Source: CAVSRC01 sp963730325 (lineage in GTDB: Bacteria; Pseudomonadota; Alphaproteobacteria; Rhizobiales; Kaistiaceae). From it: a DNA stretch of 64,000 bases. The stretch spans positions 124,001-188,000 of the forward strand of contig CAVSRC010000006.1 of assembly GCA_963730325.1 (NCBI GenBank). Reading direction: 5' to 3'. The first letter of the stretch is position 1. Every line of letters starts with the position of its first letter. Made by a program: the position numbers and the translations under genes. Below, piece after piece: positions 31,526 through 40,689 of this stretch. The notes beneath the pieces are model-generated. The model ran no database searches and was not told the DNA's origin. It saw only the letters and a list, made by a program, of their open reading frames with translations.

Positions 31526-32785
31526 CTAGATGCGGTCGAGCATGGCCTGGGTGATGAGGCAGATGCCCTTGTCGGTGCGGCGGAAGCGCTTGGCATCGAG
31601 CTCCGGGTCCTCCCCGACGACCAGGCCCTCGGGGATGTTGACGCCGCGATCGACCACCACGTTCTTGAGTTGGACATTGCGGCCGATGCGGGCATAGGGC
31701 AGCACCACCGCGCCATCGACGGCGGAATAGGAATCGACGCGCACGCCGGTGAACAGCAGCGAGCGGCGAACGCTCGAGCCGGAGACGATGCAGCCGCCGG
31801 AGACCATCGAGCTGATCGCCATGCCGCGGCGGTTGTCGAAATCGTGGACGAACTTCGCCGGCGCGGTGAGCTCGACATTGGTCCAGATCGGCCAGCTCTG
31901 ATCGTAGAGATCGAGAGCCGGGATGACGTCGGTGAGGTCGATATTCGCCTCCCAATAGGCGTCGACCGTGCCGACGTCGCGCCAGTAGGCCTCCTCCTCG
32001 CCGGCCGAGCGCACGCAGGAACTGCCGAAGCGGTGGGCGATCGCCTTGCCGTTCTCGACGATGTAGGGGATCAGGTTCCTGCCGAAATCGTGGTTGGAAT
32101 TCGGGTCGGCGGCGTCGCGGCGCAACTCCTCGAAAAGGAAGTTTGTCTCGAAGACGTAAATGCCCATCGAGGCGAGCGCCATGTCCGGCTTGTCGGGAAT
32201 ACCGGGCGGGTCCTGCGGCTTCTCCAGGAAGGAGACGATGCGGTCCTCTTCGTCGACATGCATGACGCCGAAGCCGGTCGCTTCCATGCGCGGCACCTCG
32301 AGGCAGCCGATCGTCACGTCGGCGCCGGTGCCGACGTGCTGCTCAAGCATGCGCTCGTAGTCCATCTTGTAGATGTGGTCGCCGGCCAGCACGACGATGT
32401 GCGCCGGACGATAGCTGCCGACGATGTCGATGTTCTGAAAGACCGCATCGGCCGTGCCGGAATACCACTGATCCTCCGCCGTGCGCTGGCTGGCGGGCAG
32501 GATGTCGAAGCTCTCGTTGCGCTCGGTCCTGAGGAACGCCCAGCCGCGCTGCAGATGGCGGATCAGGCTGTGGGCCTTGTACTGGGTGGCGACAGCGATG
32601 CGGCGGATGCCCGAGTTGAGGGCATTGGACAGGGCAAAATCGATGATGCGCGTCTTGCCGCCGAAGAACACGGCGGGCTTGGCGCGCTTGTCGGTCAGCT
32701 CCATCAATCGGCTGCCGCGTCCGCCGGCCAGCACATAGGCCATCGATTCCCGCGCCAGACGGGGGTTCTGGGTTATCTCAGCCAT
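31526..32785 (-). CDS. glgC: Glucose-1-phosphate adenylyltransferase (ADP-glucose pyrophosphorylase)
   Basis: A 419-residue enzyme making ADP-glucose from glucose-1-phosphate and ATP, the committed and usually allosterically controlled step of glycogen synthesis. The nucleotide-binding loop is AYVLAGGRGSRLMELTDKRA. Other family blocks are GIRRIAVATQYKAHSLIRH, VVLAGDHIYKMDY and the FLEKPQDPP region, followed by a left-handed beta-helix with hexapeptide repeats (about 300-400). GGAGGG lies 7 bases before ATG 32785. As the first gene of an eight-gene run on the minus strand, it should lie next to the operon promoter in 32786-32887, where I could not pick a convincing -10/-35 pair. Confidence 0.96.
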   Translation of the reverse strand: MAEITQNPRLARESMAYVLAGGRGSRLMELTDKRAKPAVFFGGKTRIIDFALSNALNSGIRRIAVATQYKAHSLIRHLQRGWAFLRTERNESFDILPASQRTAEDQWYSGTADAVFQNIDIVGSYRPAHIVVLAGDHIYKMDYERMLEQHVGTGADVTIGCLEVPRMEATGFGVMHVDEEDRIVSFLEKPQDPPGIPDKPDMALASMGIYVFETNFLFEELRRDAADPNSNHDFGRNLIPYIVENGKAIAHRFGSSCVRSAGEEEAYWRDVGTVDAYWEANIDLTDVIPALDLYDQSWPIWTNVELTAPAKFVHDFDNRRGMAISSMVSGGCIVSGSSVRRSLLFTGVRVDSYSAVDGAVVLPYARIGRNVQLKNVVVDRGVNIPEGLVVGEDPELDAKRFRRTDKGICLITQAMLDRI

Positions 32786-32887
32786 GGTCGTCCCTCCCCG
32801 GCTTTTGGTTTGTACCGATCATTGCATTGCGCGCGCAAAAAGTCGCCCTTGGCGCTTGGGAGCGGGCGCAGGCGAGCCGGCGGCCGG

Positions 32888-34097
32888 TCATCGGCGCCCG
32901 ACCACGCCGGCGCTCACAAGGCGCTCGATATCGGCCGCGTCATGGCCGAGTTCGGCGAGGATTTCGGCGGTATGTTCGCCATGCAGCGGCGCGGCGCGAT
33001 CGCTGGCGAGCGGCGTCCCCGACATCACGATCGGGGTGCGCACGGAGGGCAGCCTGGCGCCGCTGCCGTGGGGCAGATCGACGCGCATGGCGCGGTGGAC
33101 GACCTGCGGATCGGCAAAGACCTCATCGACCGTGTTGATCGGCCCGGCCGGCACGTTGGCCTCTTCCAGCCGCGCCAGCAGATCGGCACGGGCAAACGGC
33201 GCGATGCGGCGGGCGAGCTCCCCCACCAGGACGGCGCGGTTGGCGACACGCGCCTCGTTGGTGGCGGCAAGCGGGTTGTCGGCGAGCTCCGGCGCGCCGA
33301 GCACGGTGACCAGCTGACGGAACTGGCTGTCATTGCCGACGGCAATGACGACGTGGCCGTCGGCGGCGGCGAAGACCTGATAGGGCACGATGTTGGGGTG
33401 GGCGTTGCCGAGACGATGCGGCGCGACGCCCGAGGCCAGGTAATTCATCGCCTGATTGGCGAGCACGCCGACCTGGGTGTCGAGCAGCGCCATGTCGATC
33501 GCCTGGCCCTCGCCGGTGCGGGCGCGGTGGGCGAGCGCCGCCTGGATGGCAACGACCGCGTAGAGGCCGGTGAAGATATCGGCATAGGCGACGCCGACCT
33601 TCTGCGGCTCGCCGTCGGGCGCGCCGGTGAGGTCCATGAGGCCGCCCATGGCCTGGATGATGAAATCGTAGCCGGGGCGCGCGGCGTAGGGTCCGTCCTG
33701 CCCGAAGCCGGTGATCGAGCAATAGACGATGGCCGGATTGACGGGTTTGAGGCTCTCATAGTCGAGGCCGAACTTCTTCAGCGCGCCGACCTTGAAGTTC
33801 TCGATGAGAACATCGGCGCGCGCGGCCAGGCGGCGGACGATCTCGCGCCCCTCTTCCTTGCGGAAATCGACGGTGATCGACCGCTTGCCGCGGTTGCAGG
33901 CGTGGAAATAGGCGGCGTCGCTGGTGCCGTCGCCATTGTCGAGGGACGGCGGGCCCCAGCGCCTGCGTGTCGTCGCCGGCGGGGCTTTCGACCTTGATCA
34001 CCTCGGCACCGAGATCGGCAAAGACCTGCCCTGCCCACGGCCCAGCGAGAACCCGTGCCAGTTCCAGGATCTTCAGCCCGGCGAGCGGCGGTGCCAT
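32888..34097 (-). pseudogene. CaiB/BaiF class III CoA-transferase, split by a single-base insertion
   Basis: A class III transferase that moves CoA between carboxylic acids. The first frame, from ATG 34097, gives PLAGLKILELARVLAGPWAG, FADLGAEVIKVESPAGDDT and QALGP, then becomes meaningless near 33950-33956. Another frame continues PPSLDNGDGTSDAAYFHACN, RGKRSITVDFRKEEGREIV, FGLDYESLKPVNPAIVYCSI and GLMDLTGAPDGEPQKVGVAY to the stop. Removing one C from GGGCCCGCCG restores 402 residues, the usual length. The family's catalytic Asp region (AMNYLASGVAPHR neighbourhood) is in the second part. The gene stands alone between glgC and regA, so the acids it acts on cannot be inferred. Confidence 0.85.
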
Positions 34098-34171
34098 TCA
34101 GATGCCCTGCGACGACGTACACATATCCGAAACGGCATCCTAGCGAGAGATGTCGGCCCGAATCAAAGGCC

Positions 34172-34193
34172 GGCGCACAATTCCCTGTGCGCC
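34172..34193. terminator. Hairpin between regA and the CoA-transferase gene
   Basis: GGCGCACA and TGTGCGCC are perfect 8-bp arms with the loop ATTCCC. It lies downstream of regA on the minus strand, but the following sequence has only a short TTTGATT, so it is at best a weak terminator. The rest of the 34098-34308 gap shows nothing I can name. Confidence 0.3.
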
Positions 34194-34308
34194 GCCCGCG
34201 CCAGCCGGCGCACGCGGAGGATGGAAGAGCATTTGGTGCGTGGCGAACAGGCGACAGCGAATGGCGAGAAACGCTGATCTACGCGCTCCTTGCCGCGCGC
34301 TGGCCGAT

Positions 34309-34866
34309 CTAGCGCGGCGCGCGCTTGGCGAGGATGCGCTGCAATGTGCGGCGGTGCATGTTGAGGCGGCGGGCGGTTTCGGAAACGTTGCGCTCGCAGA
34401 GTTCGTACACCCTCTGGATATGCTCCCAGCGCACCCGGTCGGCCGACATGGGGTTCTCCGGCGGCGTCGGCTTTTCCCCCGGCTCGCGGCTCAGCGCGGC
34501 GTGGATCTCGTCGGCGTCGGCGGGCTTGGCGAGATAATCGACTGCGCCGAGCTTCACCGCGGTCACGGCGGTGGCGATGTTGCCGTAGCCGGTCAATACG
34601 ACCATGCGGGAATCCGGCCGTCGGCGGCGTACCAGCTCGATCACGTCGAGGCCGTTGCCATCCTCCAGGCGCATGTCGACCACCGCATAGGCGGGCGGTG
34701 CCGCCTCGGCCTTCTTGAGGCCGTCGGCAACGTTGTCGGCTGTGTCGACAAGGTAGCCGCGGGCCTCCATGGCGCGCGCCAGACGTTGCAGGAAGGGTTT
34801 GTCATCGTCGACTAGAAGCAGCGACATATCCAGCTGCCCCGAGGTGTCGCTTCCGTTTTCTGCCAT
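34309..34866 (-). CDS. regA: Redox response regulator RegA/ActR/PrrA
   Basis: A 185-residue global regulator, the normal RegA length. The receiver domain has the acidic pocket SLLLVDDDKPFL, the phospho-acceptor AVVDMRLEDGNGLDV, the conserved Thr in VVLTGYGNIATAV and the Lys in VDYLAKPADADE. A linker with the typical prolines (EKPTPPENPMSADR) leads to a Fis-type helix-turn-helix (NVSETARRLNMHRRTLQRIL) that binds DNA. RegA controls oxygen-responsive genes such as photosynthesis, nitrogen fixation and respiration in related bacteria. ATG 34866 was preferred over a TTG two codons upstream. It follows regB by 45 bp on the same strand. Confidence 0.95.
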   Translation of the reverse strand: MAENGSDTSGQLDMSLLLVDDDKPFLQRLARAMEARGYLVDTADNVADGLKKAEAAPPAYAVVDMRLEDGNGLDVIELVRRRRPDSRMVVLTGYGNIATAVTAVKLGAVDYLAKPADADEIHAALSREPGEKPTPPENPMSADRVRWEHIQRVYELCERNVSETARRLNMHRRTLQRILAKRAPR

Positions 34867-34911
34867 TGCCAATAGTCTCCGTTCCTCTCGGAGCTGGAAG
34901 AATGTGTCGGT

Positions 34912-36291
34912 TTATAAGGATTCGACCGGCCTGCGCCAAGTCATTCCGTCTCCTGTGTTTTGCTCGTCTTCCCCGATTGTCTGGGTCTCGCTGTCCATGA
35001 GCGCGCGCGGCCAGGCAACTTTGACGATAGCCCCGCGGGTCGGCGGCTCACGGTTGCCGAGGGTGAGCCGCGCGCCGGAACGCTCCAGGAGCGTCTTGGC
35101 GATGAAAAAGCCGAGGCCGAGACCGCCGGCTTCCGGGTCGGTCACCGCGTCACGCGGGCCGCGCGTGGTGACGTAGGGCTCGCCGATGCGCTCCAGGATG
35201 CCGGCGGCAAAGCCCGGACCGTCGTCGGTGATGATGACCGCCACGTCGACGGCGTCCCACTCGGTGGCGACGGTCACCGTCTGGCGGGCGAAATCGACGG
35301 CGTTCTCGAGCAGATTGGCAAGGCCCTGGATGACGGCGGGATTGCGCCGGCCGACCGGCTCCGGTCCCGTGCCGCTGGCCGGCGTCACCGCGATCTCCAC
35401 GGCGAAGGCGCGATAGGGCGCCACCACCTCCTCGACCAGATGGGAGAGCGGCACGCGGGCGAGATGCTCGTCGCCCTGCCACGACAGCGAGGTGAGCCGT
35501 CCGAGGATGTCGCGGCAGCGCTGCGACTGGCTCATGATCAGCGCCAGATCCTCGCGGCGCTGATCGCCCTCGGCGGTCTCGCGCACCATCTCCTTGGCGA
35601 CCAGGGCGATGGTGGCCAGCGGCGTGCCCAGCTCGTGCGCCGCCGCCGCGGCAAGGCCGTCGAGGGCGGAGAGGTGATGCTCGCGGGCAAGCACCATCTC
35701 GGTGGCGGTGAGGGCGCGCGCCAGCTGGCGCGCCTCCTCCGCCACGCGGAAGGTGTAGATGCCGGTGAAGGCGCAGGCCAGAACCAGCGCCACCCACACG
35801 CCGGCCGTATAGACCAGCGGGATGGTCAGGGTCTCGCCCGCATACCAGGGCAGCGGCAAGTGGACGAGCGCCAGCAGGCTCGCCACGCCGACCACCATGG
35901 CGCCCAGCACCACGGTGGCACGCGGGGGAAGCGTGGTCGCCGAAACGATGACCGGCACCAGCAGCAGGAAGGCGAAGGGGTTGTCGAGACCGCCGGTCAG
36001 GAACAGCAACGCGCTGAGCTGGGCGAGATCGTAGGCAAGCAGCACCGAGGCCGGCCATTGGCCGAGACGCAGCGTCGGCGAGAAGCGCAGCCTCAGCGCG
36101 ATGTTGACCAGCGCCGACAGGCCGATGAGGGCGAGGCAGCCGAAGATCGGCAGGGGAAAGCTGAGGCCCCAGGCGACGACGAGCACTGCCGTCGCCTGGC
36201 CGACCACGGCCAGCCAGCGCAGGCGCACCAGCGTATCGAGGCGCAGGCTGCGGCTGGCGAATTCCGTGGTGGCAGGCACCCGGTCGGGCAT
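34912..36291 (-). CDS. regB: Redox sensor histidine kinase RegB/ActS/PrrB
   Basis: A predicted 459-residue membrane kinase with six N-terminal transmembrane segments. The ubiquinone-linked heptad region is intact (FLTGGLDNPFAFLLLVPVI, matching GGxxNPF). The H-box is AAAHELGTPLATIALVAKEM. The redox-sensing cysteine lies in SQSQRCRDILGRLTSL (Cys259), matching Cys265 of R. capsulatus RegB. The ATP-binding N- and G-boxes are LANLLENAVDF and EAGGLGLGFFIAKTLLE. GGAG lies 7 bases before ATG 36291. It sits 4 bp behind the HugZ-like gene and 45 bp before regA. It should autophosphorylate under low oxygen or reduced quinone and activate RegA. Confidence 0.95.
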   Translation of the reverse strand: MPDRVPATTEFASRSLRLDTLVRLRWLAVVGQATAVLVVAWGLSFPLPIFGCLALIGLSALVNIALRLRFSPTLRLGQWPASVLLAYDLAQLSALLFLTGGLDNPFAFLLLVPVIVSATTLPPRATVVLGAMVVGVASLLALVHLPLPWYAGETLTIPLVYTAGVWVALVLACAFTGIYTFRVAEEARQLARALTATEMVLAREHHLSALDGLAAAAAHELGTPLATIALVAKEMVRETAEGDQRREDLALIMSQSQRCRDILGRLTSLSWQGDEHLARVPLSHLVEEVVAPYRAFAVEIAVTPASGTGPEPVGRRNPAVIQGLANLLENAVDFARQTVTVATEWDAVDVAVIITDDGPGFAAGILERIGEPYVTTRGPRDAVTDPEAGGLGLGFFIAKTLLERSGARLTLGNREPPTRGAIVKVAWPRALMDSETQTIGEDEQNTGDGMTWRRPVESL

Positions 36292-36295
36292 GTCG

Positions 36296-37033
36296 TCACT
36301 CCGTTGCCGCGCCGGCACGCGCGGTGCGTGCCAGATCGGCCAATACCCGCCGTAGCGTAGCCGGGTCGCCGACGGAATGAGGGAAATCAAGCCGCCCGCG
36401 CCATTGTCCGGCGGCGAGATCGACGCCCTCGGGGTCGATTCCGGTCAGCCGCCAGTCGCCCGCCGGCAGGCCGGCGAGCCGGGTCGCCATGAGACCCACC
36501 GCCTCCGCGTGGTCGGCATTCATGTGGGCGAGCGCGCTTTCCTCGGCCGCGATCAGGTCGCCGGCGCCGCCAATATCGACGAGGAGGTCCGCCGGCGCCA
36601 GCGACACGATGCGCCCGAAGCCGGCGACCAGATGGCCGCCTTCCACCGCGAAAGGATGGAAGGCGAAATCGGCGAAATCGGCATAGGAGGCCGCCTCCTG
36701 ATGGCGGGCGAGGAAGCGCCGGCGGAGCGCGGCGTCACCGTCGGCCGGCCCCACGGTGCCGGTCAGGGTCAGCCGGGCGCCGGCGAGCGGGTCGCCGCCT
36801 TCGCCGCCGGGCGCCACCAGGAGAAGCGAAGCGCGCCGGTCGGCGGCAAGGTTCCGCGTGTGGCGGGCAAGCGTCGAAAGCAACAGGATCGGCGTGCCGG
36901 CCGGCGTGGTCGCAACCGTCACCAGGGAGGCGAACGGCCCGCCTCCGGGGTCGAGGGTTGCCAGTGTGCCGGTCGCCGCCAGCCTGAGAACCCGGCGCGC
37001 GGCAAGGGATGGCGGGACTTTGGCCGCGCTCAT
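36296..37033 (-). CDS. HugZ-like pyridoxamine-5'-phosphate-oxidase-fold protein with C-terminal DUF2470
   Basis: A 245-residue split-barrel protein. The N-terminal flavin-reductase-like barrel begins VLRLAATGTLATLDPGGGPF, and the C-terminal domain has ALAHMNADHAEAVGLMA, the hallmark of the DUF2470/HugZ C-terminal region that contacts heme in heme-degrading relatives. Family members are annotated as pyridoxamine 5'-phosphate oxidase family or heme utilisation proteins. The reaction here is not proven. Its stop lies 4 bp before regB, so it is probably cotranscribed with the redox two-component system, which fits a heme or redox link. Confidence 0.85.
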   Translation of the reverse strand: MSAAKVPPSLAARRVLRLAATGTLATLDPGGGPFASLVTVATTPAGTPILLLSTLARHTRNLAADRRASLLLVAPGGEGGDPLAGARLTLTGTVGPADGDAALRRRFLARHQEAASYADFADFAFHPFAVEGGHLVAGFGRIVSLAPADLLVDIGGAGDLIAAEESALAHMNADHAEAVGLMATRLAGLPAGDWRLTGIDPEGVDLAAGQWRGRLDFPHSVGDPATLRRVLADLARTARAGAATE

Positions 37034-37239
37034 GGCGCCGGCCGGGCGCGCGCCAGGCCGTGCTTGACAGCGGCCGTGCCCGGGGGGACAAGCCCGGGGA
37101 GCTTGTTAGGTATTTCACAGGCGAATTGGTACATTCCCTTGGAATCCGCTAAGTTCACGCCACATTTCCTGCGCAATCCTGACACCTAAGGCGGGTCGAA
37201 CACACGTTTGGCCCCACCGAAAAATCTGGAGACAACTGA

Positions 37240-37941
37240 ATGCCGACGATCGCCCTTGTAGATGACGATCGCAACATTCTGGCTTCCGTGTCCATTGCGC
37301 TCGAGTCCGAAGGCTACCGCGTCCAGACCTACACCGACGGCGCCTCGGCGCTCGACGGTTTTCAGGCGACGCTGCCAGACCTGGCTATTCTCGATATCAA
37401 GATGCCGCGCATGGATGGCATGGAACTGTTGCGCCGAATGCGCCAGAAGACCGACTTGCCGGTCATCTTCCTGACCTCGAAGGACGACGAAATCGACGAA
37501 TTGTTCGGCCTCAAGATGGGTGCCGACGATTTCATCAAGAAGCCGTTCTCGCAACGCCTGCTGGTCGAGCGGGTAAAGGCGGTGCTGCGCCGCTTCCAGC
37601 CGCGCGATACCACCGACAAGAAACAGGAAGAGGCGGCGCGCGTTCTCGACCGCGGTGCCTTGTCGATGGACCAGGAGCGCCATACCTGCACATGGGACAG
37701 CAAGCCGGTCACGCTGACGGTGACCGAGTTCCTGATCCTGTTCGCGCTGGCCAACCGTCCGGGCGTGGTCAAGAGCCGCAACGCGCTGATGGACGCCGCC
37801 TATGACGACCAGGTCTATGTCGACGACCGCACCATCGACAGCCACATCAAGCGGCTGCGCAAGAAATTCAAGGCGGTTGACCCGGAATTCGAGATGATCG
37901 AAACCCTCTACGGGGTCGGCTACCGCTTCAAGGAGACCTGA
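37240..37941 (+). CDS. chvI: ChvI-type response regulator
   Basis: A 233-residue OmpR-family regulator. The receiver domain begins PTIALVDDDRNILASVSIAL, with the phospho-acceptor in LAILDIKMPRMDGM and the conserved Lys in DFIKKPFSQRLL. The C-terminal winged helix carries VTLTVTEFLILFALANRPG, DRTIDSHIKRLRKKFK and IETLYGVGYRFK. ChvI with ChvG controls envelope, exopolysaccharide and acid-response genes in rhizobia and Brucella (BvrR). GGAG sits about 8 bases before ATG 37240. chvG follows after 25 bp. The 206-bp upstream gap is shared with the divergent HugZ-like gene; I found no clear dyad in it. Confidence 0.95.
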   Translation: MPTIALVDDDRNILASVSIALESEGYRVQTYTDGASALDGFQATLPDLAILDIKMPRMDGMELLRRMRQKTDLPVIFLTSKDDEIDELFGLKMGADDFIKKPFSQRLLVERVKAVLRRFQPRDTTDKKQEEAARVLDRGALSMDQERHTCTWDSKPVTLTVTEFLILFALANRPGVVKSRNALMDAAYDDQVYVDDRTIDSHIKRLRKKFKAVDPEFEMIETLYGVGYRFKET

Positions 37942-37966
37942 GCGGCAACACCGCTCCGGTGCCGCG

Positions 37967-39748
37967 ATGACGGCAGGGATCGAAGACCGGAAGCTGGCTG
38001 ATCTGTCGGCGCGCGCGCCGCGGGCGGGCGTCGTGCGCCGTGCCGCGGCGTGGTTTGCGCGCTATACGTCGGTGCCACCGCTCACCAGCCTGACCAAGCG
38101 CATCATCATTCTCAATATGGCGGCGCTGATCGTTCAGGTGTCCGGCATCCTGTTCCTCAACCAGTTCCGCGCCGGGCTGATCGACGCCCGCGTCTCGGCG
38201 CTGCTCACCCAGGGCGAGATCATCGCCGGCGCCATCGCCTCGCAGGCGACCGTCGACAACGAGAACGTCTATGTCGATCCGGAGAAATATCTCGACCTGC
38301 AGACCGGCCAGAGCATCTCGCCGCTCGACCAGAGCTACGAGGACCTCGACTTCTCGATCAATCCCGAGAAGGTGGCGCCGGTCCTGCTCAGGCTGATCTC
38401 GCCGACGCGCACGCGCGCCCGCATCTACGATCGCGACGGCACGCTGATCGTCGATTCGCGCCACCTCTACCCAGGCGGCCAGATCCTCGCCTTCGACCTG
38501 CCGCCGCCCGACACCGGCGGCGAATCCTGGCTGCAAACCGTCTGGCGGCGCTTCAACCTGTGGCTCTCCAGCCGCGACCTGCCGATGTACAAGGAACTCG
38601 GCGGCGCCAACGGCCGCGGCTATCAGGAAGTGGTGACCGCGCTCAACGGCCAGCCCGACAAGATCGTGCGCATCAACGATCTCGGTGAGCTGATCGTCTC
38701 GGTCGCCGTGCCCATCCAGCGTTACCGCTCGGTCCACGGCGCCTTGCTGCTCTCCACCCAGGGCGGCGACATCGACAACATCGTCCATGCCGAAAGGCTG
38801 GCGATCGTGCGCGTGTTCCTGGTCGCGGCCGGCGTGACCATCGTGTTGTCGATCCTGCTCGCCGGCACCATCGCCGCGCCGCTGCGACGCCTGGCCGACG
38901 CCGCCGACCTGGTGCGCCACCGGGTCAAGTCGCGCCCCGAGATCCCCGATTTCAGCCGCCGCCGCGACGAGATCGGCCATCTCAGCCAGGCGCTGCGCGA
39001 CATGACCGGGGCGCTCTACGACCGCATCGACGCCATCGAGAGCTTCGCGGCGGACGTGGCGCACGAGCTGAAGAACCCGCTGACCTCGCTGCGGAGCGCG
39101 GTGGAGACGCTGCCGCTGGCCAAGACCGAGGAGTCCAAGGCGCGGCTCGCCGGCATCATCCAGCACGACATCAGGCGGCTCGACCGGCTGATCAGCGACA
39201 TCTCCGACGCCTCGCGGCTGGATGCCGAGCTCGCCCGCCAGGACGCCAATCCGATCGACCTTCGCCAGCTTCTGACTGCCGTGGTCGGGATTTCCCGCGA
39301 CACGAACAAGGGCGATGGGCCGGCGATCCGGCTGGAATTCGCCGACGACGCACCCGGCGCCTATCTCGTCTTCGGCCACGACAGCCGGCTCGGCCAGGTC
39401 TTCAACAACCTGATCGACAATGCCCGTTCCTTCAGCCCCGCCGACGGCACCGTGCGCATTCTGGTGCGGCGCGACGACAAGCATGTCGACGTGATCGTCG
39501 AGGACGACGGCCCGGGTATCCGCGCCGACCAGTTCGAGCGCATCTTCGAGCGCTTCTATACCGACCGCGAGGGCGGCGAAGACACCTTCGGCCAGAACTC
39601 CGGCCTCGGCCTGTCGATCTCGCGCCAGATCGTCGAGGCGCATGACGGCCGCATCTGGGCCGAGAACCGCACCAAGCCGAGCGATGTGCCCGGCGGCGAG
39701 CGCCAGGTGCTCGGCGCCCGCTTCACGGTCTGCCTGCCGGTGGCATGA
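37967..39748 (+). CDS. chvG: ChvG-type sensor histidine kinase
   Basis: A 593-residue membrane kinase. A transmembrane segment (IIILNMAALIVQVSGILFL, about 45-63) is followed by a periplasmic sensor region, then a second transmembrane segment (VFLVAAGVTIVLSILLAG, near 285) and a HAMP domain. The H-box AADVAHELKNPLTSLRSA and the ATPase boxes NNLIDNARSF, DDGPGIRADQFERIFERFY and GLGLSISRQIVEAHDG are complete. This is the ChvG/ExoS/BvrS architecture of alphaproteobacteria. Its stop overlaps the hprK start (ATGA). The usual partner repressor ExoR is not in the window. Confidence 0.95.
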   Translation: MTAGIEDRKLADLSARAPRAGVVRRAAAWFARYTSVPPLTSLTKRIIILNMAALIVQVSGILFLNQFRAGLIDARVSALLTQGEIIAGAIASQATVDNENVYVDPEKYLDLQTGQSISPLDQSYEDLDFSINPEKVAPVLLRLISPTRTRARIYDRDGTLIVDSRHLYPGGQILAFDLPPPDTGGESWLQTVWRRFNLWLSSRDLPMYKELGGANGRGYQEVVTALNGQPDKIVRINDLGELIVSVAVPIQRYRSVHGALLLSTQGGDIDNIVHAERLAIVRVFLVAAGVTIVLSILLAGTIAAPLRRLADAADLVRHRVKSRPEIPDFSRRRDEIGHLSQALRDMTGALYDRIDAIESFAADVAHELKNPLTSLRSAVETLPLAKTEESKARLAGIIQHDIRRLDRLISDISDASRLDAELARQDANPIDLRQLLTAVVGISRDTNKGDGPAIRLEFADDAPGAYLVFGHDSRLGQVFNNLIDNARSFSPADGTVRILVRRDDKHVDVIVEDDGPGIRADQFERIFERFYTDREGGEDTFGQNSGLGLSISRQIVEAHDGRIWAENRTKPSDVPGGERQVLGARFTVCLPVA

Positions 39749-40191
39749 GCGCCGCCGCGACCGTCCATGCCAGCGTGGCGCTGGTGGCGACATGCGGCGT
39801 GCTGATCCGCGGCGAATCCGCCAGCGGCAAGTCCTCGCTCCTGCTCGCACTGATCATGATGGATGCGACGCTGAACGCATTGGTGGCCGACGACCGGGTG
39901 GCGCTTGCCGCCCATCACGGCCGCCTGGTGGCAAGCGTCCCGCCGGCGCTTGCCGGCCTTATCGAGGTGCGCGGCCAGGGCATCCTCAAGCGGCCTCATG
40001 TGTCGCCGGCGGTGATCGACCTGGTGGTCGATCTTGCCCCGGCGGCCGATGTCCCACGCCTGCCGGAACCCGACGAACGCACCGAGATCGCCGGAATTTC
40101 CCTGCCGCGCCTGATGCTGCCGACGGGCCAGAGCGACGGGCCCTTGCGGATTGTGACGGCGCTCGGCGAGCGGACCGGCGGCAATGGCTGA
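39745..40191 (+). CDS. hprK: Short alphaproteobacterial HPr kinase/phosphorylase
   Basis: A 148-residue protein with the HprK catalytic core only: Walker A GESASGKSS (residues 23-31), then LVADDRVALAAHHGRLVAS and IEVRGQGILK, the HprK signature region. Gram-positive HprK is about twice as long, and the truncated form is normal in alphaproteobacteria. It should phosphorylate HPr on the regulatory serine and reverse the reaction, tying carbon and nitrogen status to regulation. The 4-bp overlap with chvG puts it in the chvI-chvG transcript, a conserved arrangement. The HPr gene with its Ser target lies 500 bp downstream. Confidence 0.9.
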   Translation: MSAAATVHASVALVATCGVLIRGESASGKSSLLLALIMMDATLNALVADDRVALAAHHGRLVASVPPALAGLIEVRGQGILKRPHVSPAVIDLVVDLAPAADVPRLPEPDERTEIAGISLPRLMLPTGQSDGPLRIVTALGERTGGNG

Positions 40192-40287
40192 ACGGCCGCA
40201 CTGTCACAGCCCCTTGCGTTGCAGCATCGATCCGGCAAGATGCGCGCTGCTGGACAAACCAGGCCCCGGACCGGGATCGCGAAACGT

Positions 40288-40689
40288 ATGATAGGACTCG
40301 TGCTCGTCACCCACGGCAAGCTCGCCGTGGAGTTCCGGGCTGCGCTGGAACACGTGGTCGGCGCGCAGACCCATATCGAGACCATCTCGATCGGCCCCGA
40401 CGACGATATCGAACGACGACGGCAGGACATCCTCGAAGCCGTGCAGAAGGTGAACACCTCCGCCGGCGTCATCCTGCTCACCGACATGTTCGGCGGCACG
40501 CCGTCGAACCTCGCCATCTCGGTGATGGAGGCGGGCAAGATCGAGGTGATCGCCGGCGTCAACCTGCCGATGCTGATCAAGCTGGCCAGCGTGCGCGCCG
40601 AAAAGCCGCTGGCCGCTGCGATCGCCGACGCCCAGGACGCCGGCCGCAAATACATCAACATCGCCAGCCAGGTCCTGACCGGCAAATGA
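40288..40689 (+). CDS. PTS system EIIA component, mannose type (regulatory)
   Basis: A 133-residue EIIA-Man-fold protein. The phospho-accepting His9 is in GLVLVTHGKLAVEF, and the typical block LTDMFGGTPSNLAI follows. No sugar permease (EIIC) or EIIB gene is beside it, which fits the regulatory PTS of alphaproteobacteria, where the phosphate chain signals instead of importing sugar. ATG 40288 gives a start right at the conserved MIGLVLVTH. The stop overlaps the HPr start as ATGA. The first enzyme, EI-Ntr (PtsP), is not in the window. Confidence 0.92.
   Translation: MIGLVLVTHGKLAVEFRAALEHVVGAQTHIETISIGPDDDIERRRQDILEAVQKVNTSAGVILLTDMFGGTPSNLAISVMEAGKIEVIAGVNLPMLIKLASVRAEKPLAAAIADAQDAGRKYINIASQVLTGK

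Noticed and set aside
33756..34122. Separate small gene opposite or beside the CoA-transferase start
   Set aside because: The frames here are fragments of the same frameshifted CaiB-type gene.
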